Source: JBBROS01 sp963792675 (lineage in GTDB: Bacteria; Pseudomonadota; Alphaproteobacteria; Acetobacterales; Acetobacteraceae). From it: a stretch of DNA of 64,000 bases. Below are positions 26,889 through 37,766 of this stretch, in pieces. Within the stretch, counting starts at the first letter, position 1; every line of letters starts with the position of its first letter. A program made the translations under genes and the position numbers. The notes beneath the pieces are model-generated. The model did no database searches, had not been told where the DNA came from, and was given only the letters and a program-made list of their open reading frames with translations. The DNA lies in the NCBI GenBank assembly GCA_963792675.1, contig CAWBWT010000007.1, forward strand, positions 1-64,000, in the 5' to 3' direction.

Positions 26889-27311
26889 TCAGCCGACGAG
26901 GTCCACGCCGGCGAAGAAATACGCGATTTCGGTCGCCGCCGCTTCGGCGCTGTCGCTGCCGTGCACGCTGTTGGCCTCGATGCTTTCGGCAAATAGCTTG
27001 CGGATCGTGCCCGGCTCGGCATTGGCCGGGTTGGTGGCGCCCATGATGCGGCGGTTCGCCGCGATCGCGTCCTCGCCTTCCAATACCTGCACCACTACCG
27101 GCCCGCTCGTCATGAACGTCACCAGGTCGCGGAAGAACCCGCGCTCCTTGTGCGCCCCGTAGAACGTCTCGGCCTGGGCCGTGCTGAGCTGGATGCGGCG
27201 CTGCGCCACGATGCGCAGCCCCTGCTCCTCGAACACGGCGTTGATCTTGCCGGTCAGGTTGCGCCGGGTCGCGTCGGGCTTGAGGATGCTGAGCGTGCGT
27301 TCGGTGGCCAT
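26889..27311 (-). CDS. ndk: Nucleoside-diphosphate kinase
   Basis: 140 aa, the normal length. Moves the gamma-phosphate of ATP to other nucleoside diphosphates through a phospho-histidine. The catalytic His117 is in ANSVHGSDS; ERTLSILKPDATRRNL opens the protein and NRRIMGATNPANAEPGTIR is the nucleotide-binding block. Confidence 0.97.
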   Translation of the reverse strand: MATERTLSILKPDATRRNLTGKINAVFEEQGLRIVAQRRIQLSTAQAETFYGAHKERGFFRDLVTFMTSGPVVVQVLEGEDAIAANRRIMGATNPANAEPGTIRKLFAESIEANSVHGSDSAEAAATEIAYFFAGVDLVG

Positions 27312-27453
27312 GATGGGGAGAGTCCTTGATAAAGGGGAAAGCTGGCCGCGCGTGTAGCCAGTCGCGCGCCGACCGGCAAGTTCGTGGGCAAGCTCGGGCC
27401 CTTTAATCCGGCCGCCCGGCGCGGTATTGCCCCACTATGAGTTTACTGGTGCC

Positions 27454-29320
<1,867 letters not shown>

Positions 29321-29330
29321 CCCCCCAACG

Positions 29331-29358
29331 TCATTCCCGGACTTGATCCGGGAATCCA
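29331..29358. repeat. CGTCAT...ATCCA palindrome between convergent genes
   Basis: ATTCCCGG (29333–29340) and CCGGGAAT (29348–29355) with loop ACTTGAT, flanked by CGTC and CCA. This is the widespread alphaproteobacterial palindrome type; relatives lie at 33975–34003 and 34064–34100. It sits between the ABC-F gene and the phosphodiesterase gene. Confidence 0.8.
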
Positions 29359-29393
29359 TCGCCCCGACCAAGTCCGCCACAACCCCGAAATCC

Positions 29394-30950
29394 CTAATCG
29401 AACAAACCGGGCAGGACCTGCGTCCTCTCCATCCGCACCGCCTGCAGCTCCGATGCCGGCAGCCCGAGCACCCGCAAAATCGTCGGCGCGATCTGCGTCG
29501 TCGCCACCGTGCGGTCCACCTTGCCATCCCGCAGCCCGGCCGCACTGACCAGCAACGCCACATGCCGGTCGTCGTCCGCCACGCCGCCGTGCTCGGCCAG
29601 CTTGCTGCCCTTGGTGTAGATCACCCCATGCTGCGGCACGACGAAGAAGTCGGGCGTGCGGCTGTCCTTGAACGGGTCGCGATAGAACTTCGCCAGCTCC
29701 GTGCGGGTCACGATCCGGTCGATCCCGAGCGCATCCTTCGCCGCCTGCAGATCGGCCAGCGCCAAGTCGTACTCCGCCTGCTGCGTCGCCGGGTCGAGCC
29801 AGATCAGCGACGCGTCGTCGGCGATGTTGAACGCATAGCCGTGCTTGATCACGCTCGAATAGCTGTCCGGGATCGCCCGGCGCAGCGTCGGATCGATCGG
29901 CGACTGCCCGTGCTTGGCGCTGACGATGATCACCGTCCGGCCGAACAACCCGTGCGCTTTAAGATGCTCCACCATCGCGCCGAGCGACGCATCGATGAAG
30001 TCGAGCTGCAGCGAAAGCCCGCTGCCCGGCGTTCCGGCCGCATCCGCGTAGCCGCCCACCAGCCCCGCCGCATCGCCAAACCCGGCCTTGGCCAGCTTCT
30101 GACCGACGCTCACCGCCTGGAAGTTCATGCCGAACACGTTCGGCGTCGGCCGGCTGTTCGTCCCGGTGCTGTCCTTCCCGTCGATCTGGTTGAGGATCGC
30201 GTTGACCTTGATCTGGTCGTAGTTGCGGGTGCCGGCGAAGCTCGTGGTGTTGTCGTCCCCCGTGGCGCCGCCCGGCAGCTGCGAATTGATCTCCGGCGTG
30301 AACAGATCCTCGATGCCGGCGCCTGACGGACCGTTGAGGATGTCGTAGGCCGGGTGCTTGTCCGACCACGCGGTGTGGCCGCCATGCGCCCGCACCACCT
30401 CGAACAGCGTGTTCACGCGCACGAACTCGTGCGGATAGACCGGCACGCAGCCGGTCGCGGTCTGCCGCAGCGGCAGGTTGGCCGGGTCGATCTGCGTCAA
30501 CGGCTGCCCCAGCGTGCCGCCGCCGGTCACGTCCGCAAGGCTCTTGTCGAGGTTCTCCGCGTACGTCGTCTCGGCCCCCGGTGCCCCGGCGCAGTTCGAT
30601 CCCGGCGCAAACAGCGTGCGGTCATAGCTGTCGTCGTAAAACACGCCGGTCGAATACGGAGTGCCGCCCGTCACCTGCGCCAACATGCCCGGAAAGCTGT
30701 CCGACGGCGCCGTGGTATAGGCGTTCGAGTAGATCGTGCCCCGCTCGGACAGGCGCGCCAGCGTGCTCTCCGGATGGCTGCCGACATAGCGGCGCAGATC
30801 GACCTCGTGCATCCCATCGACGCTGATCAGCAGCACGTGCTGAACCGCCCCGCCCCGCCGCCGCTCGCCTTGATCGTCCGCAGCCAAAGCGGTCGAAGCG
30901 AGCCCCAAGAGCGCCGTCCCCGCCATAAGCCCAATAATCCGTGCGTGCAT
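29394..30950 (-). CDS. Secreted alkaline phosphatase/phosphodiesterase family protein
   Basis: 518 aa. Signal peptide MHARIIGLMAGTALLGLASTALA. The alkaline-phosphatase-superfamily fold shows metal ligands HVLLISVDGMHEVDL, a nucleophile in TTAPSDSFPGMLAQVTGG, SDKHPAYDIL, IIVSAKHGQSPID and AEHGGVADDDRHVALL. The last motifs match nucleotide pyrophosphatase/phosphodiesterase enzymes. GGGAGG before ATG 30950 fixes the start. The substrate is unknown. It is divergent from crtI. Confidence 0.88.
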   Translation of the reverse strand: MHARIIGLMAGTALLGLASTALAADDQGERRRGGAVQHVLLISVDGMHEVDLRRYVGSHPESTLARLSERGTIYSNAYTTAPSDSFPGMLAQVTGGTPYSTGVFYDDSYDRTLFAPGSNCAGAPGAETTYAENLDKSLADVTGGGTLGQPLTQIDPANLPLRQTATGCVPVYPHEFVRVNTLFEVVRAHGGHTAWSDKHPAYDILNGPSGAGIEDLFTPEINSQLPGGATGDDNTTSFAGTRNYDQIKVNAILNQIDGKDSTGTNSRPTPNVFGMNFQAVSVGQKLAKAGFGDAAGLVGGYADAAGTPGSGLSLQLDFIDASLGAMVEHLKAHGLFGRTVIIVSAKHGQSPIDPTLRRAIPDSYSSVIKHGYAFNIADDASLIWLDPATQQAEYDLALADLQAAKDALGIDRIVTRTELAKFYRDPFKDSRTPDFFVVPQHGVIYTKGSKLAEHGGVADDDRHVALLVSAAGLRDGKVDRTVATTQIAPTILRVLGLPASELQAVRMERTQVLPGLFD

Positions 30951-31166
30951 GTCGCCTCCCCGAGTGACCCGACTCTCAAACCGCGAGCCAGCATCTCTTG
31001 CCGCAGGCAAGGGGGCCTTGCCGTTACAATCGCATGATTGTTGACGGACCACCGCCGCCGCTTGCGTCAGGTGAACGCGTTCACGAACCAACCCCGTCCT
31101 GCCCCGATCCGGGGCGCTTTGCCGCCCGACGACACCCATCCAAACAGCCGCCTCCCACATTCCTGC

Positions 31167-31197
31167 TTGGCAAGCACTGTCCAGTTCTGTTTACACT
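31167..31197 (+). promoter_or_regulatory. Putative crtI promoter (leaderless)
   Basis: TTGGCA (31167–31172) and TACACT (31192–31197) with a 19-base spacer. Transcription would start at or just before ATG 31206, and no Shine-Dalgarno is seen, so the message may be leaderless. The two PpsR-type sites overlap this promoter. Confidence 0.45.
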
Positions 31198-31220
31198 CCC
31201 TCTGTATGGACACGTTGACA
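31178..31220 (+). promoter_or_regulatory. Twin TGT-N12-ACA sites (PpsR/CrtJ type)
   Basis: TGT-N12-ACA occurs at 31178–31195 and again at 31203–31220, seven bases apart. This is the CrtJ/PpsR consensus, and closely spaced pairs are how that repressor binds cooperatively. The first lies between the putative -35 and -10, the second covers the start codon. Confidence 0.65.
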
Positions 31221-32753
31221 TCCACGCGCCTGCCACTCGCGCTCGATCCCCGCCCGCATGCCGTCGTGATCGGCAGCGGCTTCGGCGGCCTCGCCGCCGC
31301 CGTCCGCCTCGGCGCCCGCGGCTACCGCGTCACCGTGCTGGAGCGCCTCGACGCCCCCGGTGGCCGCGCGAGCGTGTTCCGCCAGGACGGCTTCACCTTC
31401 GACGCCGGCCCCACCATCGTCACCGCCCCGCATCTGTTCGAGGAGCTCTGGGCGCTTTGCGGCCGCCGCCTCGCCGACGACGTCGAGCTGCGCCCCATCG
31501 ACCCCTTCTACCGCATCCGCTTCCAGGACGGCGCCACCTTCGAATACAGCGGCGACCCGGCCCGCATGCGCGCCGAGGTCGCCCGCTTCTCCCCCGCCGA
31601 CGTCGCCGGCTACGACCGCTTCATGGCCGCCTCCGAAGCGATCTACCGCGTCGGCTTCGAGCAGCTCGGCGACGTCCCGTTCGGCCACTGGACCGACATG
31701 GCCCGCGTCGCCCCCGACCTCCTGCGCCTCGGTGGCCTCCGCAGCGTCCACGCCCTCGTCGCCAAGTACATCAAGGACGAGCGCCTGCGCACCGTCTTCA
31801 GCTTCCACCCGCTGCTGGTCGGCGGCGACCCCTTCAACGCCAGCGCCATCTACGCCCTGATCGCCTTCCTCGAGCGCGACGGCGGCGTCCACTTCGCCAT
31901 GGGCGGCACCGGCCGCCTCGTCGAAGGCCTGGTCCGCCTGATCGAAGGCCAGGGCAACACCGTCCGCTGCAACGCCGAGGTCGCCGAGATCGTGGTCGAG
32001 CACCGCCGCACCACCGGCGTGCGCCTGGCCAGCGGCGAGCGCATCCCCGCCGACCTCGTCGTCTCCAACGCCGACAGCGCCTGGACCTACCGCCACCTCA
32101 TTCCGGAAAGGCACCGGCGCCGCTGGACCGACCGCAAGGTCGAGCGCGCCCGTTACTCCATGTCCCTGTTCGTCTGGTATTTCGGCACACGCCGCCGCTA
32201 CGACGACGTCGCCCACCACACCATCCTGCTCGGCCCCCGCTACCGCGAGCTGCTGCGCGACATCTTCGGCCGCCACCACCTGGCCGACGATTTCTCCCTA
32301 TACCTGCACCGCCCCACCGCCACTGACACGAGCCTTGCGCCCCCGGGCCAGGACGCCTTCTACGTGCTCTCCCCGGTGCCGCATCTCGCCAGCGGCACCG
32401 ATTGGGCCGCCGCCGCCGAACCCTACCGAGCCCGCATCGCCGCCGAGCTGTCGCGCACGCTCCTGCCCGGGCTGGAGGACGAGGTCGTGACCTCCCGCCT
32501 CATGACCCCGGCCGATTTCGAGACCCGCTTGCTGTCGTTCCGCGGCGCCGCCTTCGGCATGGAGCCGGTGCTGACCCAAAGCGCCTGGTTCCGCCCGCAC
32601 AACCGCAGCGAGGACGTGGACGGCCTTTACCTCGTCGGCGCCGGCACACATCCCGGCGCCGGGCTCCCGGGCGTGCTGTGCTCGGCCAAGGTGCTGGACC
32701 GGCTGATCCCGCCGGCCATGACGCAGATCACGGTGGGAGCGGCACATGGGTGA
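31206..32753 (+). CDS. crtI: Phytoene desaturase
   Basis: 515 aa. FAD-dependent desaturation of phytoene toward neurosporene or lycopene. HAVVIGSGFGGLAAAVRLGARG is the FAD motif; TFDAGPTIVTAPHLF, FSFHPLLVGGDPFNASAIY and the C-terminal GLYLVGAGTHPGAGLPGVL are textbook proteobacterial CrtI, much closer than the pair at 21–24 kb. ATG 31206 gives the usual N-terminal length but has no Shine-Dalgarno. It overlaps crtB by eight bases. Confidence 0.95.
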   Translation: MDTLTSTRLPLALDPRPHAVVIGSGFGGLAAAVRLGARGYRVTVLERLDAPGGRASVFRQDGFTFDAGPTIVTAPHLFEELWALCGRRLADDVELRPIDPFYRIRFQDGATFEYSGDPARMRAEVARFSPADVAGYDRFMAASEAIYRVGFEQLGDVPFGHWTDMARVAPDLLRLGGLRSVHALVAKYIKDERLRTVFSFHPLLVGGDPFNASAIYALIAFLERDGGVHFAMGGTGRLVEGLVRLIEGQGNTVRCNAEVAEIVVEHRRTTGVRLASGERIPADLVVSNADSAWTYRHLIPERHRRRWTDRKVERARYSMSLFVWYFGTRRRYDDVAHHTILLGPRYRELLRDIFGRHHLADDFSLYLHRPTATDTSLAPPGQDAFYVLSPVPHLASGTDWAAAAEPYRARIAAELSRTLLPGLEDEVVTSRLMTPADFETRLLSFRGAAFGMEPVLTQSAWFRPHNRSEDVDGLYLVGAGTHPGAGLPGVLCSAKVLDRLIPPAMTQITVGAAHG

Positions 32754-33777
32754 GTTGATCGGCGCCGGCGACCTCGCCGCCTGCCGGGCCATGCTCCGCG
32801 GCGGCTCGCGCTCCTTCCACGCCGCGAGCCGGCTGCTGCCGCGCCGGGTCATGCAGCCGGCCACCGCGCTCTACGCCTTTTGCCGCGTCGCCGACGATCT
32901 GGTGGACGCGGCCGGCGGCGGGGCAGGGGCCTTGGACGGCCTGCACCGCCGCCTCGACGCGGTCTACGCCGGCGCCCCTGCGAACCAACCGCCGGACCGC
33001 GCGCTTGCCGCCGTCGTCGCCTCCCATCGCCTCCCGCGCGCTTTGCTGGACGGTCTGCTCGACGGTTTCGCCTGGGACGCCGCCGGCCGCCAGTACCAGG
33101 ACCTCCACGAGCTGCAAACCTACGCCGCCCGCGTCGCCGGCACCGTCGGCGCCGCCATGGCGGTGCTGATGGGCGCCCGCGGCCCGGAGGTGGTGGCCCG
33201 CGCTTGCGACCTCGGCGTCGCCATGCAGCTCAGCAACATCGCCCGCGACGTCGGCGAGGACGCCCGCGCCGGCCGCCTCTATCTGCCCCGCGCCTGGCTG
33301 CAGGACGCCGGCATCGACCCCGACGCCTGGCTGGCCCGGCCCCGCTTCACCCCGGCGCTCGGCGAGGTGGTGATCCGCCTGGTTGCCACCGCCGACGCCT
33401 TCTACCAGCGCGCCGAGCCCGGCATCGCCGCCCTGCCGTGGGACTGCCGCCCCGGCATCGGCGCTGCCAGCCGTCTTTACGCCGCGATCGGCCACCGCGT
33501 GCTGGCGGCCGGCGGCAACTCGATCAACTCCCGCGCCGTCGTGCCGGCGGGCGGCAAGTTCGTGCTGCTGGGCCGCGCGGTGGCCGCCGCGATGCTGCCG
33601 GGCGGCTCCGTCGCGGCCCCGCCCGCCCCGGCCGTGCGCCATCTCGTGGCCGCCGTCGCCGCCACCCCGGCCCCGCCCGCCGCCCCCGGCGGCCTCGTCT
33701 GGTTGATCGAGCTATTCGCCGAGCTCGACAGCCGCCAGGCCATAGCCGCCGCGAACCGGCGGAGCGTTCGCGCCTGA
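32746..33777 (+). CDS. crtB: Phytoene synthase
   Basis: 343 aa. Head-to-head condensation of two geranylgeranyl diphosphates. Mg-binding Asp-rich motifs: CRVADDLVDAA and NIARDVGEDARAGRLYLP. RGGSRSFHAASRLLPRR opens the fold. The C-terminus carries an Ala/Pro-rich stretch and ends AIAAANRRSVRA. Translationally coupled to crtI. Confidence 0.95.
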   Translation: MGELIGAGDLAACRAMLRGGSRSFHAASRLLPRRVMQPATALYAFCRVADDLVDAAGGGAGALDGLHRRLDAVYAGAPANQPPDRALAAVVASHRLPRALLDGLLDGFAWDAAGRQYQDLHELQTYAARVAGTVGAAMAVLMGARGPEVVARACDLGVAMQLSNIARDVGEDARAGRLYLPRAWLQDAGIDPDAWLARPRFTPALGEVVIRLVATADAFYQRAEPGIAALPWDCRPGIGAASRLYAAIGHRVLAAGGNSINSRAVVPAGGKFVLLGRAVAAAMLPGGSVAAPPAPAVRHLVAAVAATPAPPAAPGGLVWLIELFAELDSRQAIAAANRRSVRA

Positions 33778-33801
33778 ATGGGCCAGTGTGTGGGTCAGTG
33801 A

Positions 33802-33960
33802 ATGGGCCAGTGGGAGTGGATCATCCTGCTGCTCGGCTTCCTCGGCCTGCTCGTCTGGGAACTGCGTTCGGTCCGCCGCGCGATCCGGCAGGCCGACGAC
33901 CGCCCCGGAGCGGCAAAGCCCGCCATGCCCCATCGCCCGCAGGACGACCGCCCGGCCTGA
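33802..33960 (+). CDS. Small membrane protein after crtB
   Basis: 52 aa: one membrane segment (WIILLLGFLGLLVWEL) followed by a basic, polar tail. It follows crtB by 24 bases. The 24 bases before it begin with a near copy of its own start (ATGGGCCAGTG at 33778 and 33802), giving a seven-codon mini-ORF ahead of it. It has good coding character and a position common for tiny crt-linked membrane proteins; the function is unknown. Confidence 0.55.
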   Translation: MGQWEWIILLLGFLGLLVWELRSVRRAIRQADDRPGAAKPAMPHRPQDDRPA

Positions 33961-33974
33961 AGCACGCCCGCCAC

Positions 33975-34100
33975 CGTCATGGTCGGGCTTGAGCCGACCA
34001 TTCACGTGATAACCTTCCCTGCGGCGGTGCCCAACGGCATCGAGTGCCGTCCAGCGCGCCGGAAACGTGTGGATGGTCGGATCAAGTCCGACGGTGACGG
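33975..34100. repeat. Inverted pair of CGTCAT-type palindromes
   Basis: Palindrome ATGGTCGG/CCGACCAT with loop GCTTGA-type (33979–34001) and an inverted, diverged copy GGTCGG/CCGAC with loop ATCAAGT (34064–34100). The two face each other across ~60 bases, so they could fold together or represent two insertions. They fill most of the crtB–aminotransferase interval; no gene is seen there. Confidence 0.75.
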
Positions 34101-34237
34101 AACGGGCGCGCCGGAGGCCCCAACGCCCCCGTCCCCTGCCAGCGCCGCCATCATTGAAACCGCCCATTCGTTCCTTTAAAGCTTCATTCCGGGGCGCCCG
34201 CTCGCGTCTCCAAAAACCAACCGACGGAGACACGGCC

Positions 34238-35476
34238 TTGCCCGGACGCCATTTCTTGTTTGTTCCCGGACCCACCAACGTCCCCGTGCGCGTGATGCGC
34301 GCGATGATGGTGGCGATGGAGGACCATCGCTCCCCCGTGTTCCCGCAGCTGGTGCTGCCGCTGTTCGCGGACCTGAAGAAGGTGTTCCGGACCGAGGGCG
34401 GCAGCGTATTCGTCTTCCCCGCCACCGGCACGGGCGGCTGGGAAGCGGCGCTGACGAACACGCTGTCGCCCGGCGACAAGGTGCTGGCCTCACGCTTCGG
34501 CCAGTTCAGCCACCTCTGGATCGACATGGCCCAGCGCCTCGGCCTCGATGTGCAGGTGCTGGAGGAGGAGTGGGGCACCGGCATCAAGCCCGACCGGGTG
34601 GAGGAGGTGCTGCGCGCCGACAAGTCGCACGCGATCAAGGCAGTGCTCGCCGTGCACAACGAGACCGCGACCGGCGTCACCAGCGACATCGGTGCGCTGC
34701 GCCGGGCGATGGACGCCGTCCGCCACCCGGCGCTGCTCTACGTCGACGGGGTGAGCTCGATCGGCAGCATCGACTTCCGCATGGACGAGTGGCGGGTCGA
34801 CCTCGCCGTCGCGGGCTCGCAGAAGGGCCTGATGCTGCCGGCCGGCCTCGCCATCGTCTGCGCCAGCGCCCGGGCGGTGGAGGCGCATCGCACCGCCCAG
34901 CTGCGCCGTGTTTTCTTCGATTTCGGCGACATGCGCCGGGCAAACGAGAGCGGCTACTTCCCCTACACCCCCGCGCTGCCGATGCTCTACGGCCTGCGCG
35001 AGGCGCTCACCATGCTGTTCGAGGAGAAGCTCGAGCATGTCGTCGAGCGTCACCACGTGCTGGCCGGCGGCGTGCGCGCGGCGGTTCGCGCCTGGGGCCT
35101 CGAGCTCTGCGCGAAGGGGCCGGAATGGCATTCCGACACCGTCAGCGCGGTGATGGTGCCGGAGGGCCGCAACGGCGCCGACGTGATCGACGCGGCGTTC
35201 CGCCGCTACGACCTCTCGCTCGGCGCCGGCCTGTCGCAGGTGGCGGGCAAGCTGTTCCGGATCGGTCACTTGGGCGATCTCAACGACCTGATGGTGCTCG
35301 GGGCGTTGGGCGGCGCGGAGATGGCGATGCGCGACGTCGGCATCGACATCCAGCTCGGCAGCGGCGTGGCCGCGGCGCAGGCGCATTTCCGCTCCACCGT
35401 CATGGCCAAGGAGCGCAAGCCGACCGCGCAGCAACGCTTCGCCGAAAACCATCCCGAAGGCGTGGTGAACGACTGA
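34238..35476 (+). CDS. Serine–glyoxylate aminotransferase
   Basis: 412 aa class V PLP enzyme making glycine and hydroxypyruvate from glyoxylate and serine. FVPGPTNVPVRVMRAMM opens it; the PLP lysine is in AVAGSQKGLMLPAG; SGYFPYTPALPMLYGLREAL is typical of SGAT/AGAT. TTG 34238 is the start: GGAGA precedes it at good spacing and MPGRHFLFVPGPTN is the family N-terminus. It serves the serine cycle or photorespiratory glyoxylate disposal. An alanine–glyoxylate activity cannot be excluded. Confidence 0.9.
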   Translation: MPGRHFLFVPGPTNVPVRVMRAMMVAMEDHRSPVFPQLVLPLFADLKKVFRTEGGSVFVFPATGTGGWEAALTNTLSPGDKVLASRFGQFSHLWIDMAQRLGLDVQVLEEEWGTGIKPDRVEEVLRADKSHAIKAVLAVHNETATGVTSDIGALRRAMDAVRHPALLYVDGVSSIGSIDFRMDEWRVDLAVAGSQKGLMLPAGLAIVCASARAVEAHRTAQLRRVFFDFGDMRRANESGYFPYTPALPMLYGLREALTMLFEEKLEHVVERHHVLAGGVRAAVRAWGLELCAKGPEWHSDTVSAVMVPEGRNGADVIDAAFRRYDLSLGAGLSQVAGKLFRIGHLGDLNDLMVLGALGGAEMAMRDVGIDIQLGSGVAAAQAHFRSTVMAKERKPTAQQRFAENHPEGVVND

Positions 35477-35507
35477 CAAGCCCAGTTCTCGGTGGTTTCG
35501 CCGGTTG

Positions 35508-35537
35508 GGGCGAACGCCCCAGCGGGGTCCAGCGGCA
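35508..35537. repeat. GACCCC-type hairpin repeat after the aminotransferase
   Basis: TGGGGCG and CGCCCCA form a hairpin followed by GCGGGGTCCAGCGG; read on the minus strand it matches the GACCCCGCTGGGG repeat family. It is the likely terminator of the aminotransferase gene. Confidence 0.55.
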
Positions 35538-35652
35538 AACCCTCATCGGCGAAAGCTTATGAGGCAAGCTTGGTCTGCGTCCAATTCTGGTCCCTTGCTT
35601 GCGCCGTCAGAACAGCTGTGGATGGCTCGCGCCAGATCACCAGGATTGAACC

Positions 35653-36279
35653 ATGCCCATCGACCATTGGCTCGCCTTCGTTGCTGCCTCGGCTGTGCTG
35701 CTCGCCATTCCAGGCCCCACCGTGCTGCTCGTGATCTCGTACGCGCTCGGCCACGGCAGAAAGCCTGCTGCGGCGATCGTGGCCGGAGTGGCGCTCGGCG
35801 ACCTCACGGCAATGACGGCCTCCATGCTGGGTCTGGGAGCCGTGCTCGCAACGTCGGCGTTGGTGTTCACAGGGCTCCGCTGGCTTGGCGGGGCCTATCT
35901 GATTTACCTCGGTATCAAGCTATGGCGCGTGCCCGTGGGTGAAGCTGGGTTCGAAGCGGCTCCCACGGCAGGCCCTCTGCGCATGTTTGCACATGCCTAC
36001 ACGGTGACGGCGTTGAACCCCAAGGGCATCATCTTCTTCGTCGCCTTTGTTCCGCAATTCCTGGATGCGTCGCACGCCTTCCTGCCGCAGGTGGCGGTGC
36101 TGGTGAGCACGTTCGTCATCATGGCGACTTTGAACTCGCTCGGCTTCGCGCTTTTGGCTTCAGCAGCCCGGCAGCGGCTTAGGCAGCCGCGCGTGCAGCG
36201 CGTCGTGAACAGGACAGGGGGATCCCTGCTGATCGGAGCAGGTCTGTTTGCATTCGGATGGAAGCGTTCGGCCGGATAG
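35653..36279 (+). CDS. LysE/RhtB family amino-acid exporter
   Basis: 208 aa with about six membrane helices. The N-terminal signature AIPGPTVLLVISYALGHGRKPA and the ALNPKGIIFFVAFVPQF motif define LysE-type translocators. GC content is visibly lower than in the surrounding genes, which hints at recent acquisition. The exported amino acid is unknown. Confidence 0.92.
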   Translation: MPIDHWLAFVAASAVLLAIPGPTVLLVISYALGHGRKPAAAIVAGVALGDLTAMTASMLGLGAVLATSALVFTGLRWLGGAYLIYLGIKLWRVPVGEAGFEAAPTAGPLRMFAHAYTVTALNPKGIIFFVAFVPQFLDASHAFLPQVAVLVSTFVIMATLNSLGFALLASAARQRLRQPRVQRVVNRTGGSLLIGAGLFAFGWKRSAG

Positions 36280-36381
36280 GACGCGGTCGGTTATCGTATG
36301 ACCGCTCCCGACCCGCCTCGATCCCAACCTTCAGGTCGCGCCTATGCGGCAGAGCCCCTGGCCTAACCCCCGAGCCATCCT

Positions 36382-36789
36382 TCACCGGAACACCAGCCGC
36401 CGCGTCGCAAAGAAGTTCGCGAACATCCCAGCCAGCGACCCGGCCGCCACCGCGACGGCCGGCACGTCGTGGCAGAACGAGCTCACCGTCACCAACAGGA
36501 AATACGTCCCGCGATTCAGCACCAGCCCCGTCAGGTTGGCGCCCAGGAACCGCAGCCATTGCCGCCAGATCGGCCCGTCGCCGCGGCCGGCAAACGTCCA
36601 GATCCGGTTGAACGCAAAGGTCCAGGTGGCGGCAAACAGATAGGACGCGGCGCCGGCGCCATACAGGCCCAGCAGGCCGCGCAGCATGTAAACGACCGCG
36701 ATGTCCACCGGCACCGCGCTCGCGCCGACGATGCCGAACCGGAGAAAGCTGAACGCCAGCGCCCGTCGCTCGGGCGTGAGAAAGCGCAT
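36382..36789 (-). CDS. GtrA family membrane protein
   Basis: 135 aa, four membrane helices (FLRFGIVGASAVPVDIAVVY, GAASYLFAATWTFAFNRIWTF, FLGANLTGLVLNRGTYFLL, GSLAGMFANFFATRRLVF). GtrA proteins are linked to moving polyprenyl-linked sugars. Start overlaps the upstream stop by one base (TGATG). Confidence 0.88.
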   Translation of the reverse strand: MRFLTPERRALAFSFLRFGIVGASAVPVDIAVVYMLRGLLGLYGAGAASYLFAATWTFAFNRIWTFAGRGDGPIWRQWLRFLGANLTGLVLNRGTYFLLVTVSSFCHDVPAVAVAAGSLAGMFANFFATRRLVFR

Positions 36790-37766
36790 CACCGCGGTGC
36801 CGCCGCCCGCTGCAGCCGGTCGTTGATCGCGAGACCGAGGCCGCCATCCGGCACCGGCATGGCCGCGATCCCGCGCAGCCCGCGCCGCCCGCCCTCCGCG
36901 TCCAGCCAGCGCAGCCCTTCGAACAGCCGCGCCGCCGCTTCCACCAGGTCCCGCCCCGAACTGAGCTGATACACCGTCGCCGCGCCAGGCGGCGGCGGAC
37001 CGAACGCCAGCACCGCCTCGTCCGGTTCGACCCGCTCCGCGTCCAGCCGGACCGGCAGGGCAGGGGCGTAATGCGACACCAGCAAGCCCGGCGAGCGCAG
37101 CGTCCGCGTCGTCTCCGCCGCCGCCGGCGTCAAGCCGCGGCCCACCGGCCCCAGCAACGCCTCGATCGCCTCCACCGCCACCCCGCCCGGACGCAGCAGG
37201 CAAGGCGCCCCGGCCGCCAGGTCCAGCACCGTGCTCTCCACCCCCACCGAACACGGCCCGCTGTCGAGCACCGCCGCGATCCGCCCGCCGAGCCCGTCCA
37301 GCACATGCCCCGCCGTCGTCGGCGACACCTGGCCGGAGCGGTTGGCCGACGGCGCCGCCACCGGCCGCCCCGTCGCCCGCAGCAACGCCAGCGCGTCCGC
37401 GCCCGCCGGCACCCGCACCGCCAGCGTGTCCAGCCCGGCGCCGGCCAGCAGCGCCACCGGGCACGTGACCCGACGCGGCAGCACCATGGTCAGCGGCCCC
37501 GGCCAGAACGCGTGCGCCAGGCTGCGTGCCGCCTCCGACGCCTCGACATGCTCGAACGCCGCCGCGGCCTCTGGGTAATGGCAGATCAGCGGGTTGAAAT
37601 GCGGCCGCCCCTTGGCGTCGAAGATCGCGGCGACCGCGGCCGGCCGGGTGGCGTCGGCGCCCAAGCCGTAGACGGTCTCGGTGCCGAACGCGACCAGCTC
37701 ACCGGCCAGCAGCAGCCGCGCCGCCTCGGCCACGCCGGCGGCGTCGGGATGCAGCAGCCGGGTCAT
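36789..37766 (-). CDS. L-threonylcarbamoyladenylate synthase (Sua5/TsaC)
   Basis: 325 aa. Makes threonylcarbamoyl-AMP for t6A37 in tRNA. The YrdC domain (residues ~1–205) has FGTETVYGLGADAT, KGRPHFNPLICH, FWPGPLTMVLPR, RVPAGADALALL and APSANRSGQVSPTTA; the C-terminal Sua5 extension (SPGLLVSHYAPALPV onward) marks the long form. Start overlaps the cysQ stop (ATGA). The window also has a TrmO-like protein acting on the same modified base. Confidence 0.93.
   Translation of the reverse strand: MTRLLHPDAAGVAEAARLLLAGELVAFGTETVYGLGADATRPAAVAAIFDAKGRPHFNPLICHYPEAAAAFEHVEASEAARSLAHAFWPGPLTMVLPRRVTCPVALLAGAGLDTLAVRVPAGADALALLRATGRPVAAPSANRSGQVSPTTAGHVLDGLGGRIAAVLDSGPCSVGVESTVLDLAAGAPCLLRPGGVAVEAIEALLGPVGRGLTPAAAETTRTLRSPGLLVSHYAPALPVRLDAERVEPDEAVLAFGPPPPGAATVYQLSSGRDLVEAAARLFEGLRWLDAEGGRRGLRGIAAMPVPDGGLGLAINDRLQRAAAPR

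Noticed and set aside
34067..34237. N-terminal extension of the aminotransferase from ATG 34067
   Set aside because: It runs through the CGTCAT-type palindrome and is not family-like; TTG 34238 has a Shine-Dalgarno and matches the family start.
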